The position numbers and the translations under genes are program-made. Of a stretch of DNA of 64,000 nucleotides, positions 12,821-24,785 are shown in pieces. The stretch comes from Hetaerina americana (Eukaryota > Arthropoda > Insecta > Odonata > Calopterygidae). The notes under the pieces are model-generated. The model did no database searches. It saw nothing but the letters and a program-made list of their open reading frames with translations, and was not told the origin of the DNA. The DNA is taken from positions 1,999,501 to 2,063,500 of the forward strand of contig JAKTNV010000061.1 in NCBI GenBank assembly GCA_022747635.1, given 5' to 3'. Positions within the stretch are counted from its first letter, which is position 1. Each line of letters begins with the position of its first letter.

Positions 12821-14360
12821 TTGACATTACGTGGAATTTTAATTTTCTGGAAACTCGAATTTTCTATGTGATGTTTTCCACTGCTGTCACCAGCCTTATG
12901 GGGGAGGGGGAAGAATTGTTTGTATTGGTGTAATTTTCAATGATTTTACGAGTTGTTTTGCTACCGTTGTGATCATGGTCCGAGCGGACGGACTTAGATT
13001 CTAAATTACATTTGTCCAAGAAGTCAGTTTCTCTCCAATTTTGTTTTGGCTGAAAACGAGTGTCTTATCCTTCCGGTAAAATTAGTGCGCTGTCCGCTTC
13101 CTTTTTCTCGCTTTTACACATTTTCTCTCTTTCCGCTTCCTCTCCATTCTCCAACTGCACCTAGCCGAAAGGGCCGTCATGTGTTGGTCTAATTCGGTCG
13201 CCGTAGACAGAATGTCTCGACTATTGAATCTCTTCAACCATAATGCAAGTTCTGTATAGATATCAAATACTTCTGTCCAGGCACTTGCGAATAACGGAAA
13301 TGATAAGCATTTGCGACATACTACTCGACCTGTCTTGAGGACAAGTGTCACGGGAGTGTGACTTTTTGTCACCGATTAGCGATGCCAATAAATGTGAGGA
13401 AACGTAAATTATTCACTCGAGGAACGGTTGTTAACAAAGTTTATCGATTACGTTTCGAAATTGGAAAAGCTGTCGTGACTGGGATGGACATGAAAGCGTT
13501 TGAAAGAGGACCCGGATATCCAAGTTCTCCATAAATTATACATCCGAATGTGCTGATTGGGATCTCGGGTTCAGACATACCTTGAATCCATGGTGAACTG
13601 TGTGTTTCAATTTGAGTTGGAGAAAAAATGAAATTGGCGGATCTCCGGATACCAACGATTTCGGGTTCATCTTATAGCCCTTAATTGCACATGACAGAAG
13701 TTAACGGGTGTTCATCCGAGACAGCAGAATCTCATTATTTGGTTGAATTTTAAAACCTCGTATGACTTTGAGGATTTGTTTTGTTATTTCATGACAACAA
13801 ACTGTTTATTTGTTACGAATGACAACCGATGAGTTGAATCTTAACGTGTAATGCGGCTTTGAAAGTTTCTTTTGCTATTTTGGAGCAAATATTTTTGTTT
13901 CGAATATTAACTCGTGAATTTTATCATAGTTGTTTTGAGCGTTAACTTGAAGTAAAAATTTGATGCGACCCATAGAAATTACAGGTTGTTTTCAGAAAAC
14001 TAATAGTCAGTGTAGGTATTTCCATAAGGGGTAATTTTCCTTATATGATTGAGTCTTCAAATTTTGACGCGGTTTTGATTTTCCTTTGATATTACATCAG
14101 AACACTTAGCTTATTTGTTTAAGATATCGAGTCGTAAATTTTAGTTTCGTTGGCGGTAGAAAGAGATATCTGGTAAAAGTAACCGAGAACATCCATTTCC
14201 AGGAATCTTTTCTCTTGAATCACGGTGTTTTTCACGAGTAGAAGCCATCAAAACGTGATGATCGGGCAACTATTCATGGTGTATCAACTAAACCGCCTGG
14301 TGTCCTCGGCATTAGATGGATATCCTCGGGCGAATTGAATACTCTCTTCCCTAGGGCATA
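12821..14360. other. Noncoding stretch, nothing recognised
   Basis: AT-rich to neutral sequence, short frames only. Confidence 0.35.
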
Positions 14361-14369
14361 TTGGGGAAG

Positions 14370-14690
14370 AAGAGGGAAAAGGAGGCGCGGGAAAGGAAAA
14401 ACCATCTCACTTTATTTTTCAAATTGAAAAATGGAGCCGCGCCGCGTCGGATTTCCCCCCTGCATCATCATCATCTTAATCACTGGGCTGCGTCCGCAGG
14501 GAGGTGGGAGGGGAGTGTGCTTGGCGACAGGTGGCGCCGTAGCCGCGCCGGATATGCGCTCGCTCCCCGAGTTTTTTACCCGGAAAGTCCTTTTTTGGCG
14601 GCCACTGCCTTGCGGATCCGAGGCGCTCTTTCTTGCGGTGAGCTGAGGAGGGTGGGTTTGGGGCGGCGGAGGAAATGGCGTATGTCGACC
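14370..14690. promoter_or_regulatory. GC-rich patch with CTCF-like site
   Basis: GC-rich stretch immediately upstream of the RTE insertion. CAGGTGGCGCCGT at 14528-14540 fits the arthropod CTCF core AGRTGGCGC very well. The overlapping frames in all phases have no domain. Candidate host regulatory sequence into whose flank the LINE inserted; inference only. Confidence 0.35.
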
Positions 14691-14758
14691 TCTCGAGAGG
14701 AGGATGGGAAATGGGAGAATACTTCAACAAATTCAACCCCACGACCGCAAAAGATATG

Positions 14759-14775
14759 TATATATATATATATAT
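14759..14775. repeat. (TA)n flanking RTE 5' end
   Basis: About eight TA units end exactly where the GC-rich LINE leader begins. Probably the target site of the LINE, or a target-site duplication masked by the repeat. Confidence 0.8.
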
Positions 14776-15066
14776 CCCTCCCCGGACTACAACCTTGACG
14801 TGGTGGAAGGGCTTGTGCGTTCCGATGACCCCTAGAGCTGTACTGGCGGGAGTAATAAAAATTGCTCCTGGTAGGGTCACCCATGCCAGATAGGTCGAAG
14901 GTTAGGAGCCAGACGAAAGGTAGTCCACGCAGCGTCTGTTCCTCAGTGAGGCGGCTGCAATGGCGTCTGACCCCAGTGGGGCGGCCAGTAAGTGATGGTG
15001 TCACGTTAAAAACACTATTGAGGAAGGCAACGGGAAACCACCTCAATTATCATTCCCAAGAACAAT
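14776..15066 (+). promoter_or_regulatory. RTE 5' leader
   Basis: GC-richer leader that includes GGGTCACCCATGCCAGA and GGCAACGGGAAACCACCTC. I recognise these phrases from the leaders of insect RTE elements (recall, not checked). It should hold the internal promoter and possibly a structured RNA. No canonical hammerhead or HDV-like core was found by eye. Confidence 0.5.
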
Positions 15067-18042
15067 GTGATGGACAATAGAGATATTTTGAGTCCTGGCA
15101 ACCACGGGGCTCGGCCCAATCGGCCGTGTGTCGTGCCCGGCAGCGGGGGAGGCAAGGCTTCCGCGGTCGTCATCCCACGAAACCCTTGCAAGGGAAAACC
15201 AGCAGCAGCAGGACAGAAGACGCAGGAGAAGAAGACCAAATTAGTTAGAATAGGAACGTGGAATGTTAGGACAATGATGAGGACGGGGAAATTGGAGAAT
15301 GTTAAGCGAGAGATGGAAAGGGGAAATATAGATATTTTAGGTCTATGCGAGGTGAGATGGAAAGATAGCGGGGATTACTGGAGTGATAAGTATAGAATAA
15401 TATACAGCGGTGGGGACGAGAGCAAACGAGGGGTCGCCATAGTATTAAATGAAGAGGTAGGAAGAAGCGTAGTCAACATAGAGCAGGTAACGGATAGAAT
15501 ACTACTAGTGGAGATAAAAGCAGAAACGACGAACTTAGTTATTATCCAGGTATACATGCCACCGAGCAACCATAAGGAAGAAGAGGTCGATAGGATATAC
15601 GATCAGTTAGAGGACATGATTGCATGTGTTCCTGCAGGGAAACATTTGATAGTGATGGGGGATTGAAATGCGACAGTAGGCGAAGGAAGAGATGGTGATG
15701 AGGTGGGGGACTACGGTTTAGGCACGAGGAATGACCGCGGGGAGAAAGCAGTTGAGTTCTGCAGGAGACAGGGGTTAGTTATCACCAACACTTGGTTCAG
15801 ACACCACAAAAGACGCAGGTATACATGGAAAATGCCAGGTGACTCGGGAAGATATCAGCTAGATTATATCCTGGTTAGACACAGGTTTAGGAACAGTGTG
15901 ATAAATTCCCACAGCTTCCCGGGAGCGGATGCGGACTCAGACCACAATTTAGTTGTTATGAAATGTAGCGTACGTTTTAAAAAGATAAGGCAGGGGCGGC
16001 GAGTTAGAAAATGGAATGTAGAAGCATTAAATGGGTTGAAAAGAAAGGAATACAAACAGGCGGTAGAGAAAATCATGGAGGACGGTAAAGAGCTAATTAC
16101 TATTGAAGAAAAATGGGAATGTATCAAAAAAGGGTTGTCTAAAGCGGCAAAAGACACTATTGGAACCGTTAACGCTAAAAGGACTCGTAAACCATGGATC
16201 ACGGATGAGATGATTACAAAAATGGATGAGCGGCGAAAATGGAAGAATATAAATACAGAATTAGGCAAAATGAAGTACAAAGAATTGAACAATAAATTGA
16301 GGCGGGCAACAAATAAAGCAAAGGAAGCATGGTGGAAGACGCAGTGCGAGAATATGGAAAGTCTGCAGAGGAAGGGGGAAATCGGTGCGCTTTACAGCAT
16401 AGTTAAATCTTTATCGGGAAGTAAGAAAGGGAGATCAACGATAGCAGTTAGAGATAAGGCCGGTAAGGTAATAGTTGACGCAGGAAAGATCCAAGAGAGA
16501 TGGAAGGAATATGTAGAAGACCTGTATAGTAAAGAGCTTAGACCAACAAAGTTAGACATTGAAAAGGAACATGACGTAGAGGAAGATAGCTTAGGTCCAG
16601 GCATACTAGACAATGAGATAGAAAGGGCATTAAGGGAGATGAAACTAAATAAGGCCGTGGGGGTAGATAACATTCCCGTGGAACTTTTGAAATGCTTGGG
16701 AAAATGTGGGAGGAAGAGGCTATATGGGCTGATCCGTAGTATTTATGAGGAGGGAATCTGGCCGGAAGACTTTGTGAGATCAGTTTTAGTTCCTATTCCG
16801 AAAAAGGTAAAGGCCACGTCATGTGAGGACTATAGGACAATTAGTTTGATATCCCACGCAGCTAAGGTTGTTCTCAGGATCATAAACAAAAGGATAGAGA
16901 GTAGGGCAAATGATTACTTAGGGGATGATCAGTTTGGGTTTAGGAAGGGGAGAGGTACGCGTGATGCCATTGCAGTAATGAGATTATTAATCGAGAGGAA
17001 TATAGAACACAACCAGGAGGTATTTGCCTGTTTCGTAGATTTCGAAAAAGCGTTTGATAGAGTAAATTGGGAAAAACTAATGAGTATATTGCAGAAAATA
17101 GGAATAGATTGGAGGGAAAGGAGGCTAATCCGCAATCTGTACATGTCTCAGACTGCCCAGGTGAGGGTGGGAAACGGGGATTCAGGATGGGCAGTGTTAG
17201 GAAGGGGTGTAAGGCAGGGTTGCCCATTATCACCGTTGCTGTTCAACCTGTACGCAGAAGAAATGATCAAAGAGGCATGGGAAGAACTCGAGGTAGGAAT
17301 GAAAGTGGGCGGGGAAGTCGTAAAATCAGTTAGGTTTGCTGATGACCAAGCTTTAGTTTGTCAGTCAGCCAAGGGGCTGCAAGCATTGCTTAGTGAATTG
17401 GAAATTCAGTGCGAAAGGTATGGGATGAGAATCAATATTAATAAAACAAAGGTTATGCGATTTTCTAGAAAGAAAAAGGCCAAGCTTAACATTAAAATAG
17501 GAGGGCAAAAGCTAGAGCAGGTAGAACAGTTTACGTATCTCGGTAGTGTTTTGGACCAACACGGTCAAAGTAGTAGGGACGTAAGGAGAAGAATTGCGCT
17601 AGGCAAAGAGGCTTTCACAAGGAGGAGGGAGTTGATGACAGGGACTTTGAGTAAGGATGTTAAGAAAAGACTCGTAAAAACTTTGATATGGAGCGTAGCT
17701 ATGTACGGTGCGGAAACGTGGTCATTGAAGCAGGAGGATAGACGTAGATTGGAGGCTTTTGAAATGTGGGTGTGGAGAAGAATGGAGAAGGTGAAATGGA
17801 CAGAGAAGAAAACAAATGAGGAAGTACTTGGTATGGTGGGCGAAGAGAGGGGTTTGTTGGGAGCAATCCTATGGAGGCAGGAAAAGTGGATGAAGGGGGT
17901 GTTGACCGGCAGTGGGATGTTGAAGTCTGTGATAGAGGGTAGAATGTTGGGCAAAAGAGGAAAGGGAAGGAACAGGATAGGGTTGTTGGACGGGATGAAG
18001 GGAGGAAGGAAGTACTCAGAGATGAAGAGGGACCTGATATAG
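15067..18042 (+). pseudogene. RTE endonuclease-reverse transcriptase, one nonsense codon
   Basis: Role: cleaves target DNA and reverse-transcribes the LINE RNA at the nick. The frame is 991 codons plus the terminal stop. The APE-type endonuclease starts near codon 58 (IGTWNVRTM), with CEVRWKDSGDY, VMGD-stop-NA and SDHNLVVMKC. RT motifs follow: KAVGVDNIPVELLK, FGFRKGRGTRDAI, motif A CFVDFEKAFDRVNW, motif B GVRQGCPLSPLLFNLY and catalytic motif C RFADDQALVCQ. The C-terminal block has YGAETWSL and LEAFEMWVWRRME. Codon 200 is TGA (15664-15666) inside the conserved endonuclease GD-x-NA motif; the residue is normally aromatic, so TGG to TGA is the simplest explanation. The frame is otherwise open, so inactivation is recent. 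The start at 15067 is the first Met in frame after the leader and is uncertain. Confidence 0.9.
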
Positions 18043-18138
18043 AGTAGGATGATTGATTTTGTGTTTTGTTAGGAGTAATAAAATATTTGTTTGGTAGTTG
18101 TGTCAGTCCAAAAACTTACCTTAACCGGTAGATTACTT

Positions 18139-18142
18139 AAAA

Positions 18143-18237
<95 letters not shown>

Positions 18238-18239
18238 TT
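18139..18239. repeat. A22-(TA)34-T11 composite tract
   Basis: The LINE A tail (18139-18160) runs into about 34 uninterrupted TA units (18161-18228), then a T tract to 18239. The whole block is nearly self-complementary, so it could extrude a long cruciform. Open frames across it on both strands are Ile/Tyr repeats, not genes. Confidence 0.95.
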
Positions 18240-18914
18240 CCATTTAGAAACCAACGTTAGGAGATTCATAAAAAGATGCGACCAGAGCCTCTACGGCTTG
18301 ATTAATGGATCAAACAGAAAACACTGGAAAGGCCTTGCTATGGTGAGCGTGTTACGATATCATTTCCAGATCGCCCACCGGGCAGGTGTGGCACATGCCT
18401 GGCTACCTCGAAATTGGAAGTAATAAGGCCATTTAAGCGTTGCAAATAATGTCGTGGCATGTGAGTGATTCTATGATGTTCAGTCATTAATAAAAATTAA
18501 TTTTACTTAAAATGATTATCTTGGAAGGAAAAAAAAGAGTGGATATAATTCCGGTTCTTAGAAGATCAAGACAGCGAGACACATCATATGCTATACTATC
18601 CTACTTCTTCTTCACTTGCCTAACTTCCTTCAAACATTGTCCTTTTTCCTATAACTTGAATCATGTAATTAGTTAGCTCCTTTGCAATTCATGCCAGAAG
18701 TTCAATGCTACCTCAATTTCCTGTATCAATTTATTCAGGGTTAAGCCGCAGCAAAATTAGCCCAGAATATATTATACAGAAAATTGAAGTGAATGGCTAC
18801 GTGATGCATAAGGCAAAACGAATACATGCCTATGGCGACAGCATTGCACTGGTAGCATGAAATGCAACGGCATCTAGTGGATAATTTTCAAGTTGTGGAA
18901 CAAATGACCGCATT
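18240..18914. other. Noncoding stretch with a short unrecognised open frame
   Basis: From about 18250 to 18423 one plus frame is open and compositionally protein-like (for example RCDQSLYGLINGSNRKHWKG). I do not recognise it, it has no start outside the T tract, and it could be a transposon remnant. The rest is AT-rich. Confidence 0.25.
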
Positions 18915-19075
18915 TGAAGGGCATTAGGTAAGCAGATAATGGGTAGGAAGTTGTTGCATGAAATGAAGGGAGGTAGAAAGTATGCGGAATAGAAAATAAT
19001 TTGATGTAATATAGACTGTCAGGTTTCGTCTTACTAGCAAAAATGAAGAATGGTTGTGATGATTATGTTTTTGTC
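18915..19075 (+). pseudogene. Degenerate RTE LINE 3' remnant
   Basis: The segment around 18935-18990 translates to IGRKLLHEMKGGRKYAE, aligning with IGLLDGMKGGRKYSEMK at the extreme C-terminus of the full RTE element. It is followed by TTTCGTCTTACTAGC-type 3' UTR sequence. Only the last part of the element is recognisable. Confidence 0.5.
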
Positions 19076-20807
19076 CATCGAAAATCTTTTTAACGGAATA
19101 CTATAATTAATAATAATGATTTAAGTTTTAGGTAATGCAAACTTCATTGCTCTTCGTAAAACTTCATTGATCAGTGATTATTATACTAATGTACTTATTA
19201 AAATATTGTTTGTGTGTAACGTGGGCGGCGAGAGAAGTTGTATTGAAGAAGTGAATGATGTGTTAACGGTGCGTGATTTTGAACGGTAAATGAAATTGAA
19301 GATTGCGTGATTAACGGAGTGCGGTGATGGACGGAGCGTTGTAGGTTTGGTGTGAACCTAGCCCTTGTGTAATGGTAAAGGTGGAGTTGGTAATCTTAAA
19401 GTGTCATTGTATATAAGAGCATTTTGTCTCATATCTGTTCTTCTTATGCATGCAGTCGTATATATGTGCATTGTAAGAGTGACCTTTGACCAGACTTGAG
19501 CGTTGCCACAAGGACAATTGACTAATTGTGACGAGATTTATATAATTAAAAATAATAAATGGAAATTAGAATAAATATATGACAATAACTACATCCCAGT
19601 TGCTACTCAGGTATGCCACTAAATATATTAGGTATATAAAACGGATCAGGAAATATGTAAACGAATTATCAAGGGAAGAAAGCCAATAATGAAAATATCA
19701 AACTGATAAAATCTTTATCTCTTTTCTGCATAAGCAAAATGAAACAATATTAATCCTTATTAGGACAGCAGTTAATTGTGAATGTGAGGGAAGTACTTCT
19801 ACCAACTCTGCGACCACAGGATCTGCAGGATATCCAACAGGTAAATTATCCTCTGGCTGCGTCTATCCCTTCGCCGCGCGAATGATCGAGAATCGACTGT
19901 AACATGATAGGCAAAAAGATAGGGATCCGTCGAACTGCTGAATGAGTTCCTCCTGATCGATTTCACTCGTGAATATTTTTCAACTACGCCATTCCGATCT
20001 TTCCTCCCATCGCCCTCCCGCCCGCCTCCTCTTCCAGGTGAGGTCACGGAGAGAACTTGCGGGTGCTAATGCCTCCGAGCACGGCGCATGAGAATCATTT
20101 CAAGCTAGTTCCTGTAGAGCATTAAGAATATTTCGCTAGATATGTTAATTCTCAGAATGTGATGTGCTTTGGAGGAGAATTGCTACAGTAAGAATAATTT
20201 TTACATAAGCTATTCAAATGATTGACAAAGAGGTTCACAATGATTTTAAAATATCCCCTATCCTTTCTCCTCGGATTTCTTGAATTATTTAATTGACTAT
20301 AGCCTACTTATTAAGGTTTGTTTTTGATAGACGCAGATACTAAATTTCAAATGACGCCTATTATGATGCTAGTACCATGAAATCTTACACTGAGTTAATC
20401 GATTTTTCAGCTCCAAATTCTTTTTGACTCTCGTACGTTTCATCCAGAAATGCTATTTCTCGTTATGCTTTGGTCAGTCACAATTCTTCCCTCTATCCCA
20501 GATTTTAAAATTCCATTGCCGTGCATTTTTTTCGCACATTCTGAATATAACCAGGAAATTACAGAGTTATGTGAATAAAGAAATCAACCCTAGTGTTTGT
20601 GTCATAAGTCATAATAAGCCATATGCCGTTTATGTATATGTTTAAATAAACTACTTTTCAATTCAATCCCTAAACGCCCGTCTATTCACAGTGGGGGGGA
20701 AGAGTGAAAGAGCTCCGGCGTTCGTACCGCCGACTGCTTTCCAAGAAAATCTGGTACTCAGGAAAATAATAGAGTTCTGGTGAAGTTGGGTTTTTTCAAT
20801 GCCATCG
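19076..20807. other. AT-rich noncoding stretch
   Basis: No gene or clear repeat recognised. A minus-strand 82-codon frame (19799-20047) is Arg/Gly-rich and without domain. Confidence 0.3.
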
Positions 20808-20880
20808 CCTTGAATTTGAACCCGGGTCACTCCGGTCAATATCCTAATGCTCGAACCACTAAGCTACCACGCCGCAGTGT
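20808..20880 (-). repeat. tRNA-like SINE head (minus)
   Basis: On the minus strand an A-box-like TGGTAGCTTAGTGG (20857-20870) is followed ~30 nt later by a B-box-like CCCGGGTTCAAATTC (20811-20826). The spacing fits a tRNA-derived RNA polymerase III promoter. The arms do not fold into a clean tRNA, so this is a tRNA-derived SINE head or tRNA pseudogene rather than a functional tRNA. Confidence 0.5.
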
Positions 20881-21109
20881 TTTACATGGTAATATGCGTT
20901 GCCTTTTACTCAATATGATTTAAATCTACGAGGAAGCTTTGTATTGTTGAACGGAGATGTTTTAAAGATAATCATTGAAGCCTTCGAATATTATTAATAA
21001 TTTCGAATAAATTATTCAATTCGTTCTTAGGTATCTCACATGATAAAGGTACACTCGGAACGTTATCTAATAATTCTTATGCTCTAAGTATTGCGTGACT
21101 CCCAACTTT

Positions 21110-21520
21110 TTGCCCTACTTTATTCCCTCCTCAGGTTCTTCATACCCTCTGAAGTGACTATCCAATGAGACTCTTCCTTCCTTTACCCCATTTACCTGAC
21201 ATTCTCTTTTATATTACAAACGTTAACATATCGCTACCTCCAAATATTACTAACTCCTACGTTTTCCTTCTTATTTGGATTTCTCCCCGCCACTTCCTCA
21301 CTTCTCCGACCGTATTTATAAATTTTGTCGCCAGTATTACTCTCTGTCCAACTGATTATCTCAATTATTCTCCATGCCCACATCTTCTTATGTAATCTAA
21401 TCCATCCTTTTACCTCACAGACCGGAATGAGAATCCTCACTGAACAATGCTTCACATTAAAATCGGCATTATCTTTTTTTGCTTCTTTATATTTTGACTG
21501 TAAGTAACCAATTCCCATCT
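21110..21520 (-). pseudogene. Degenerate RTE LINE C-terminal remnant (minus)
   Basis: The minus frame 21234-21518 contains KMWAWRIIEIISWTESNT, which aligns with EMWVWRRMEKVKWTEKKTN of the intact RTE element. A diverged continuation rich in Glu/Gly (GRRSEEV versus GEERGLL) follows in the right order. The upstream GSETWSL-type motif is eroded. The plus strand is strongly CT-biased over this stretch. Confidence 0.55.
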
Positions 21521-21829
21521 TCTAAATGGTGTTTTTCGCCAATACTATTCTTCCTCTAATGCCATCACTATTACTCAAACATCCCTCCAAAATGCAACAT
21601 TTATAAGTAGCTCCACCTCGACTAGTTTATAAACTTTTACTTTAATGTTTAAAATACTATTCTAACTTCTTCAGAATATCATTTCTCTCATAATTTTGTG
21701 ACTAATCTCCATGCCACATTTATCACATTAATCCCGCCAAGACCTCGTCATTAACAGTGTTGTCTTTGAATAGATGATTCTCTCATTCCCTATCTCTTCA
21801 CGTTACGTCTGAAGTCTGCCCTCTCTTCT

Positions 21830-22100
21830 CCCCCCGCCTCCGCAAACCTTCACTCCCCAACCGCGTTTCCCATCCCCTTTCCCGGGTAGGAGAGGACGGC
21901 GACAATGAACCCGCTCGCTCGTAACCAGCGACGGTCTCCCATGAATGACCGCTCCACGGAGACGGCTGCGGCGCGGGTGTGGGTGTGGGAGGGGGGGAAA
22001 GGGGGGGCTGAGGGCGGAAGGGGTGGGAGCTACGCTAGCGGGGAAGGAGCCGGGAGAAGTGTGTGCGGTGGTGGTGGCGAAGGCGGCAGGTGAGCTGGGA
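21830..22100. other. GC-rich patch
   Basis: C-rich then G-rich on the plus strand, with repeated GGGGGG and CGGCGG-like runs between 21985 and 22095. Overlapping Gly/Arg-rich frames on both strands are composition artefacts. Possible regulatory patch. Confidence 0.3.
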
Positions 22101-24575
22101 ATGAATCGCACAGTGTTCCCTCCATTCATCTTTCAATGGTAACAAGCGTCGCTTCGTGGAATTATTTCACAGTAAAACAGGTAGCTTTGTTGTCACCGGA
22201 CATTTTATTCCACACACACTAACACACAAAGTCTAAAGGTTCATTTTACAACCTTGGAAAGTTCATCACCCCATCGACAGCGTGGCCGACCGGCATTAGC
22301 ACAGTGTTGACAATAGCGCAGTGTTGGTGATAATAATGACATATTACGTAGCTTCATCCGAATTTATGACCATGCACTGTCCCCCAAGAAGGCTTGTAGT
22401 AGCGGTGGTGAGGACACCAGCATTTTATATATTTTTTCCTTTAATTACTAGAGCATTATTTTATAGGTATTAACACAATATGGGATTCAAAAACATGAAA
22501 TTAGTTCTAGTGAATGGGAATAGGGAGTGTCATTTGATTTATCATAATCACTAGAGGGATCAATAGATTGGCAAAGGATTCTCAAAGAAGGGATTCAATT
22601 GAAAATCTAATGTTCATCCTCCCATCTAACTTTACCCGTACGTTGCCCGTGGTGAATTTAAAGTCAGTAGCATTTTGAGTTTGAAATTAAGTATTCGTAA
22701 TGTGCATAGCATTGCACTCAGGGTTTTAGATGGCATTTTTGAGGGACTTAACGATGGTTCTGTTGTGATACCGAATCAATTGAACTAAGAACAGGCGTAT
22801 ACATCGGTGTGAGTCGATTTCTTGATGGTGGAGGTCAAATCTGGCATTATATAGTAGTGTATGGTCTTAATCATTCCATCAGCATCAGAGATAAGCTCAA
22901 ATTTACTGCTGCACCTTTTTTGAAGTTTTACCTTGATTTCTCCCTTGGCACCTTAGAGGGTCCAGAATGTTACCGTCTCAAAAGTCTCATACTCTTTCTT
23001 CTCGCAATAAATATTCACAAATACAGAATATGGATCTTGAATGAGATTTATTTGGTGGCATTTTGTTGGTAATTTCGATGGTCCCCGTCTGTTCACCGCC
23101 TAATCAAAATGAGGCCTAACAAGTGAGTGATAAAAACTGATAATTACTTGCGTTGAAGTGTCTTCCAAGTACTTAGCATGCGCTTGGCTATTGTACAATG
23201 TGTGCCTGATTCGTGTGCAATAGTTTCATGAGAGAAAGACGCCGTCAAGCGCAATATTTCCAGAATGGTCGAAGAATGGGCAAAGCAGTGAGTGCGCCCT
23301 GGGCCCTTCGCCTTTCCTCCCCGAAATGGGTCACCTCCGTCCCGCATTCGTTTAGGCTTCCCGAGGTAGGCGTCTGATTGGAAGTTGCGATCGGTTGTAG
23401 GTGGTTTGTGCCCATTGATGCCACCATTTAAAGCCGTGGGTGCGGTTTGATTGTGTCCCAGGGTAGAGTGCGTTTTGGACGGAGGTCTTACGGAAAGGAG
23501 AGTTGGGATTTACCACAAAGGGTACATAACATGCCACAATTCCCCTTCCCCAAAGGTATGCAAAAACGAGGAGGGGCAAACTAAAAATATCCAAGGTCCC
23601 TATAACTCAGGAGTAGGGATTCTTTGCATTATCTGACACAAAATAGAGAATTATTTAGAGAAACTGATATTCATTATTGCTGATTTTTGAAGGAGGCAAT
23701 TTCCAAACGACGGAGTATCCTCTCAATGCTTAGCGTGGATTATATTTCACAAGATAGGTTTTTAATTGCGAATCTATTTGCCTAATTTTCTATTCCGCTT
23801 TTAAAGTTCCCATAAACCGCAATGCTCCCAGTTTAAAAAATCCACGATCGAACTTAATCCATCAAAATACGATTAAAAATAAATAAATGGATTGGTGAGA
23901 AAATTACGTTGCAACACAACCATAGGAATTATGAGCTGATTTCAGCAGTAATTCATAATTTTGAACACGTTTATCAACTACACATTTACAACCGCTTTGT
24001 TATCACCCACTCCCGGATGTCTGTGCAAATGAATGAAATGCCTATACCATATTAGGCGTTACAAAACTGATTTATTTGCTGGCGAGGAACAATCTATGCC
24101 TTTCAGGACTCTAAAAAATATGTATCTTCTTTTTATCTGGGATATGCATACAGACTCGATAGCATCTTAGATAATTAACCATTGAATTGTGTAAAACTAT
24201 TCTCAGGCAATTGTCACAATGGTGTATGTTTGACCTCATAAGTGATAATTGTCAACCCCCAGTGGTTAATATTCACGTAACTCACTTATTTTGTTTGTCA
24301 TCATAGCCGTTTACCTTTTATTCTGGATGGAAGAAGCCATTGTAATGGGGAATATTGCCAATGATCACGAAAAGTTTTTTATAATATAAGTTATTATTAT
24401 TAAAAAAATTTATAACATGATGATTAATAATCAAATGTTTTTATGCTACACGTACGGAAGGCGAAACCGCAACTCTCGTCTTTTCCTTCGATGCTCCTAT
24501 CTCTCTCTTTTTCTCGAATTTTATTGACGGAACGTATGTATAAATACATTTAATTGAATGTGACAGGAACAGCGA
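22101..24575. other. Noncoding stretch, nothing recognised
   Basis: AT-rich with a GC-neutral part at about 23270-23470. Overlapping minus frames 23144-23594 have no recognisable domain. No repeat recognised. Confidence 0.3.
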
Positions 24576-24785
24576 AGGGCAAGGCGAAGAACGAGGGCAT
24601 GTCTCGGAAGAGCGGAGAGGAAGAGAGAGAGCGAGCTCAATGTTCTCTTCCCTCGGGTGCAGAGGGGAAGGAAAGGAGGGAGGGAGTCGTCTCTTTGTCC
24701 GCCACGGTCGACGCGGTTTGAGGCGTGAAGAGCGGGGGAAGCGAACGGGGCGGCGGGGGAGGGGATTCCACACCTTCGAGGAAAT
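24576..24785. other. Purine-rich GC patch
   Basis: GA/GC-rich on the plus strand, with AGAGAGAGAGCGAG-like runs near 24625. The minus frame 24441-24773 is Pro/Arg/Ser low complexity. Confidence 0.3.

Larger units (their letters stand above)
14776..18160 (+). mobile_element. Near full-length RTE-clade non-LTR retrotransposon
   Basis: The element is about 3.4 kb, the size expected of RTE LINEs. It has a ~290-bp leader starting right after a (TA)n tract, one long endonuclease/RT frame (15067-18042), a ~95-bp 3' UTR ending in AACTTACCTTAACCGGTAG, and a 22-nt A tail. A single frame with APE-type endonuclease, RT and a short 3' UTR, and no separate ORF1, is RTE architecture; the protein is of the kind often mis-annotated as craniofacial development protein 2-like. 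The 3' end is defined by agreement with the truncated copy at 43837-44328. Target duplications cannot be read because both flanks are TA-rich. One nonsense codon makes it non-autonomous as it stands. Confidence 0.9.

Noticed and set aside
15664..15666. In-frame TGA as selenocysteine or recoding site
   Set aside because: A retrotransposon endonuclease motif that normally has an aromatic residue; no selenocysteine element is expected. A nonsense mutation is simpler.
15864..17954. Several minus-strand frames inside the RTE element
   Set aside because: Antisense shadows of the endonuclease-RT frame.
18069..18269. Tyr/Ile-repeat proteins across (TA)n tracts (also near 30722-31007, 43762 and 48357-48584)
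   Set aside because: Translations of microsatellites.
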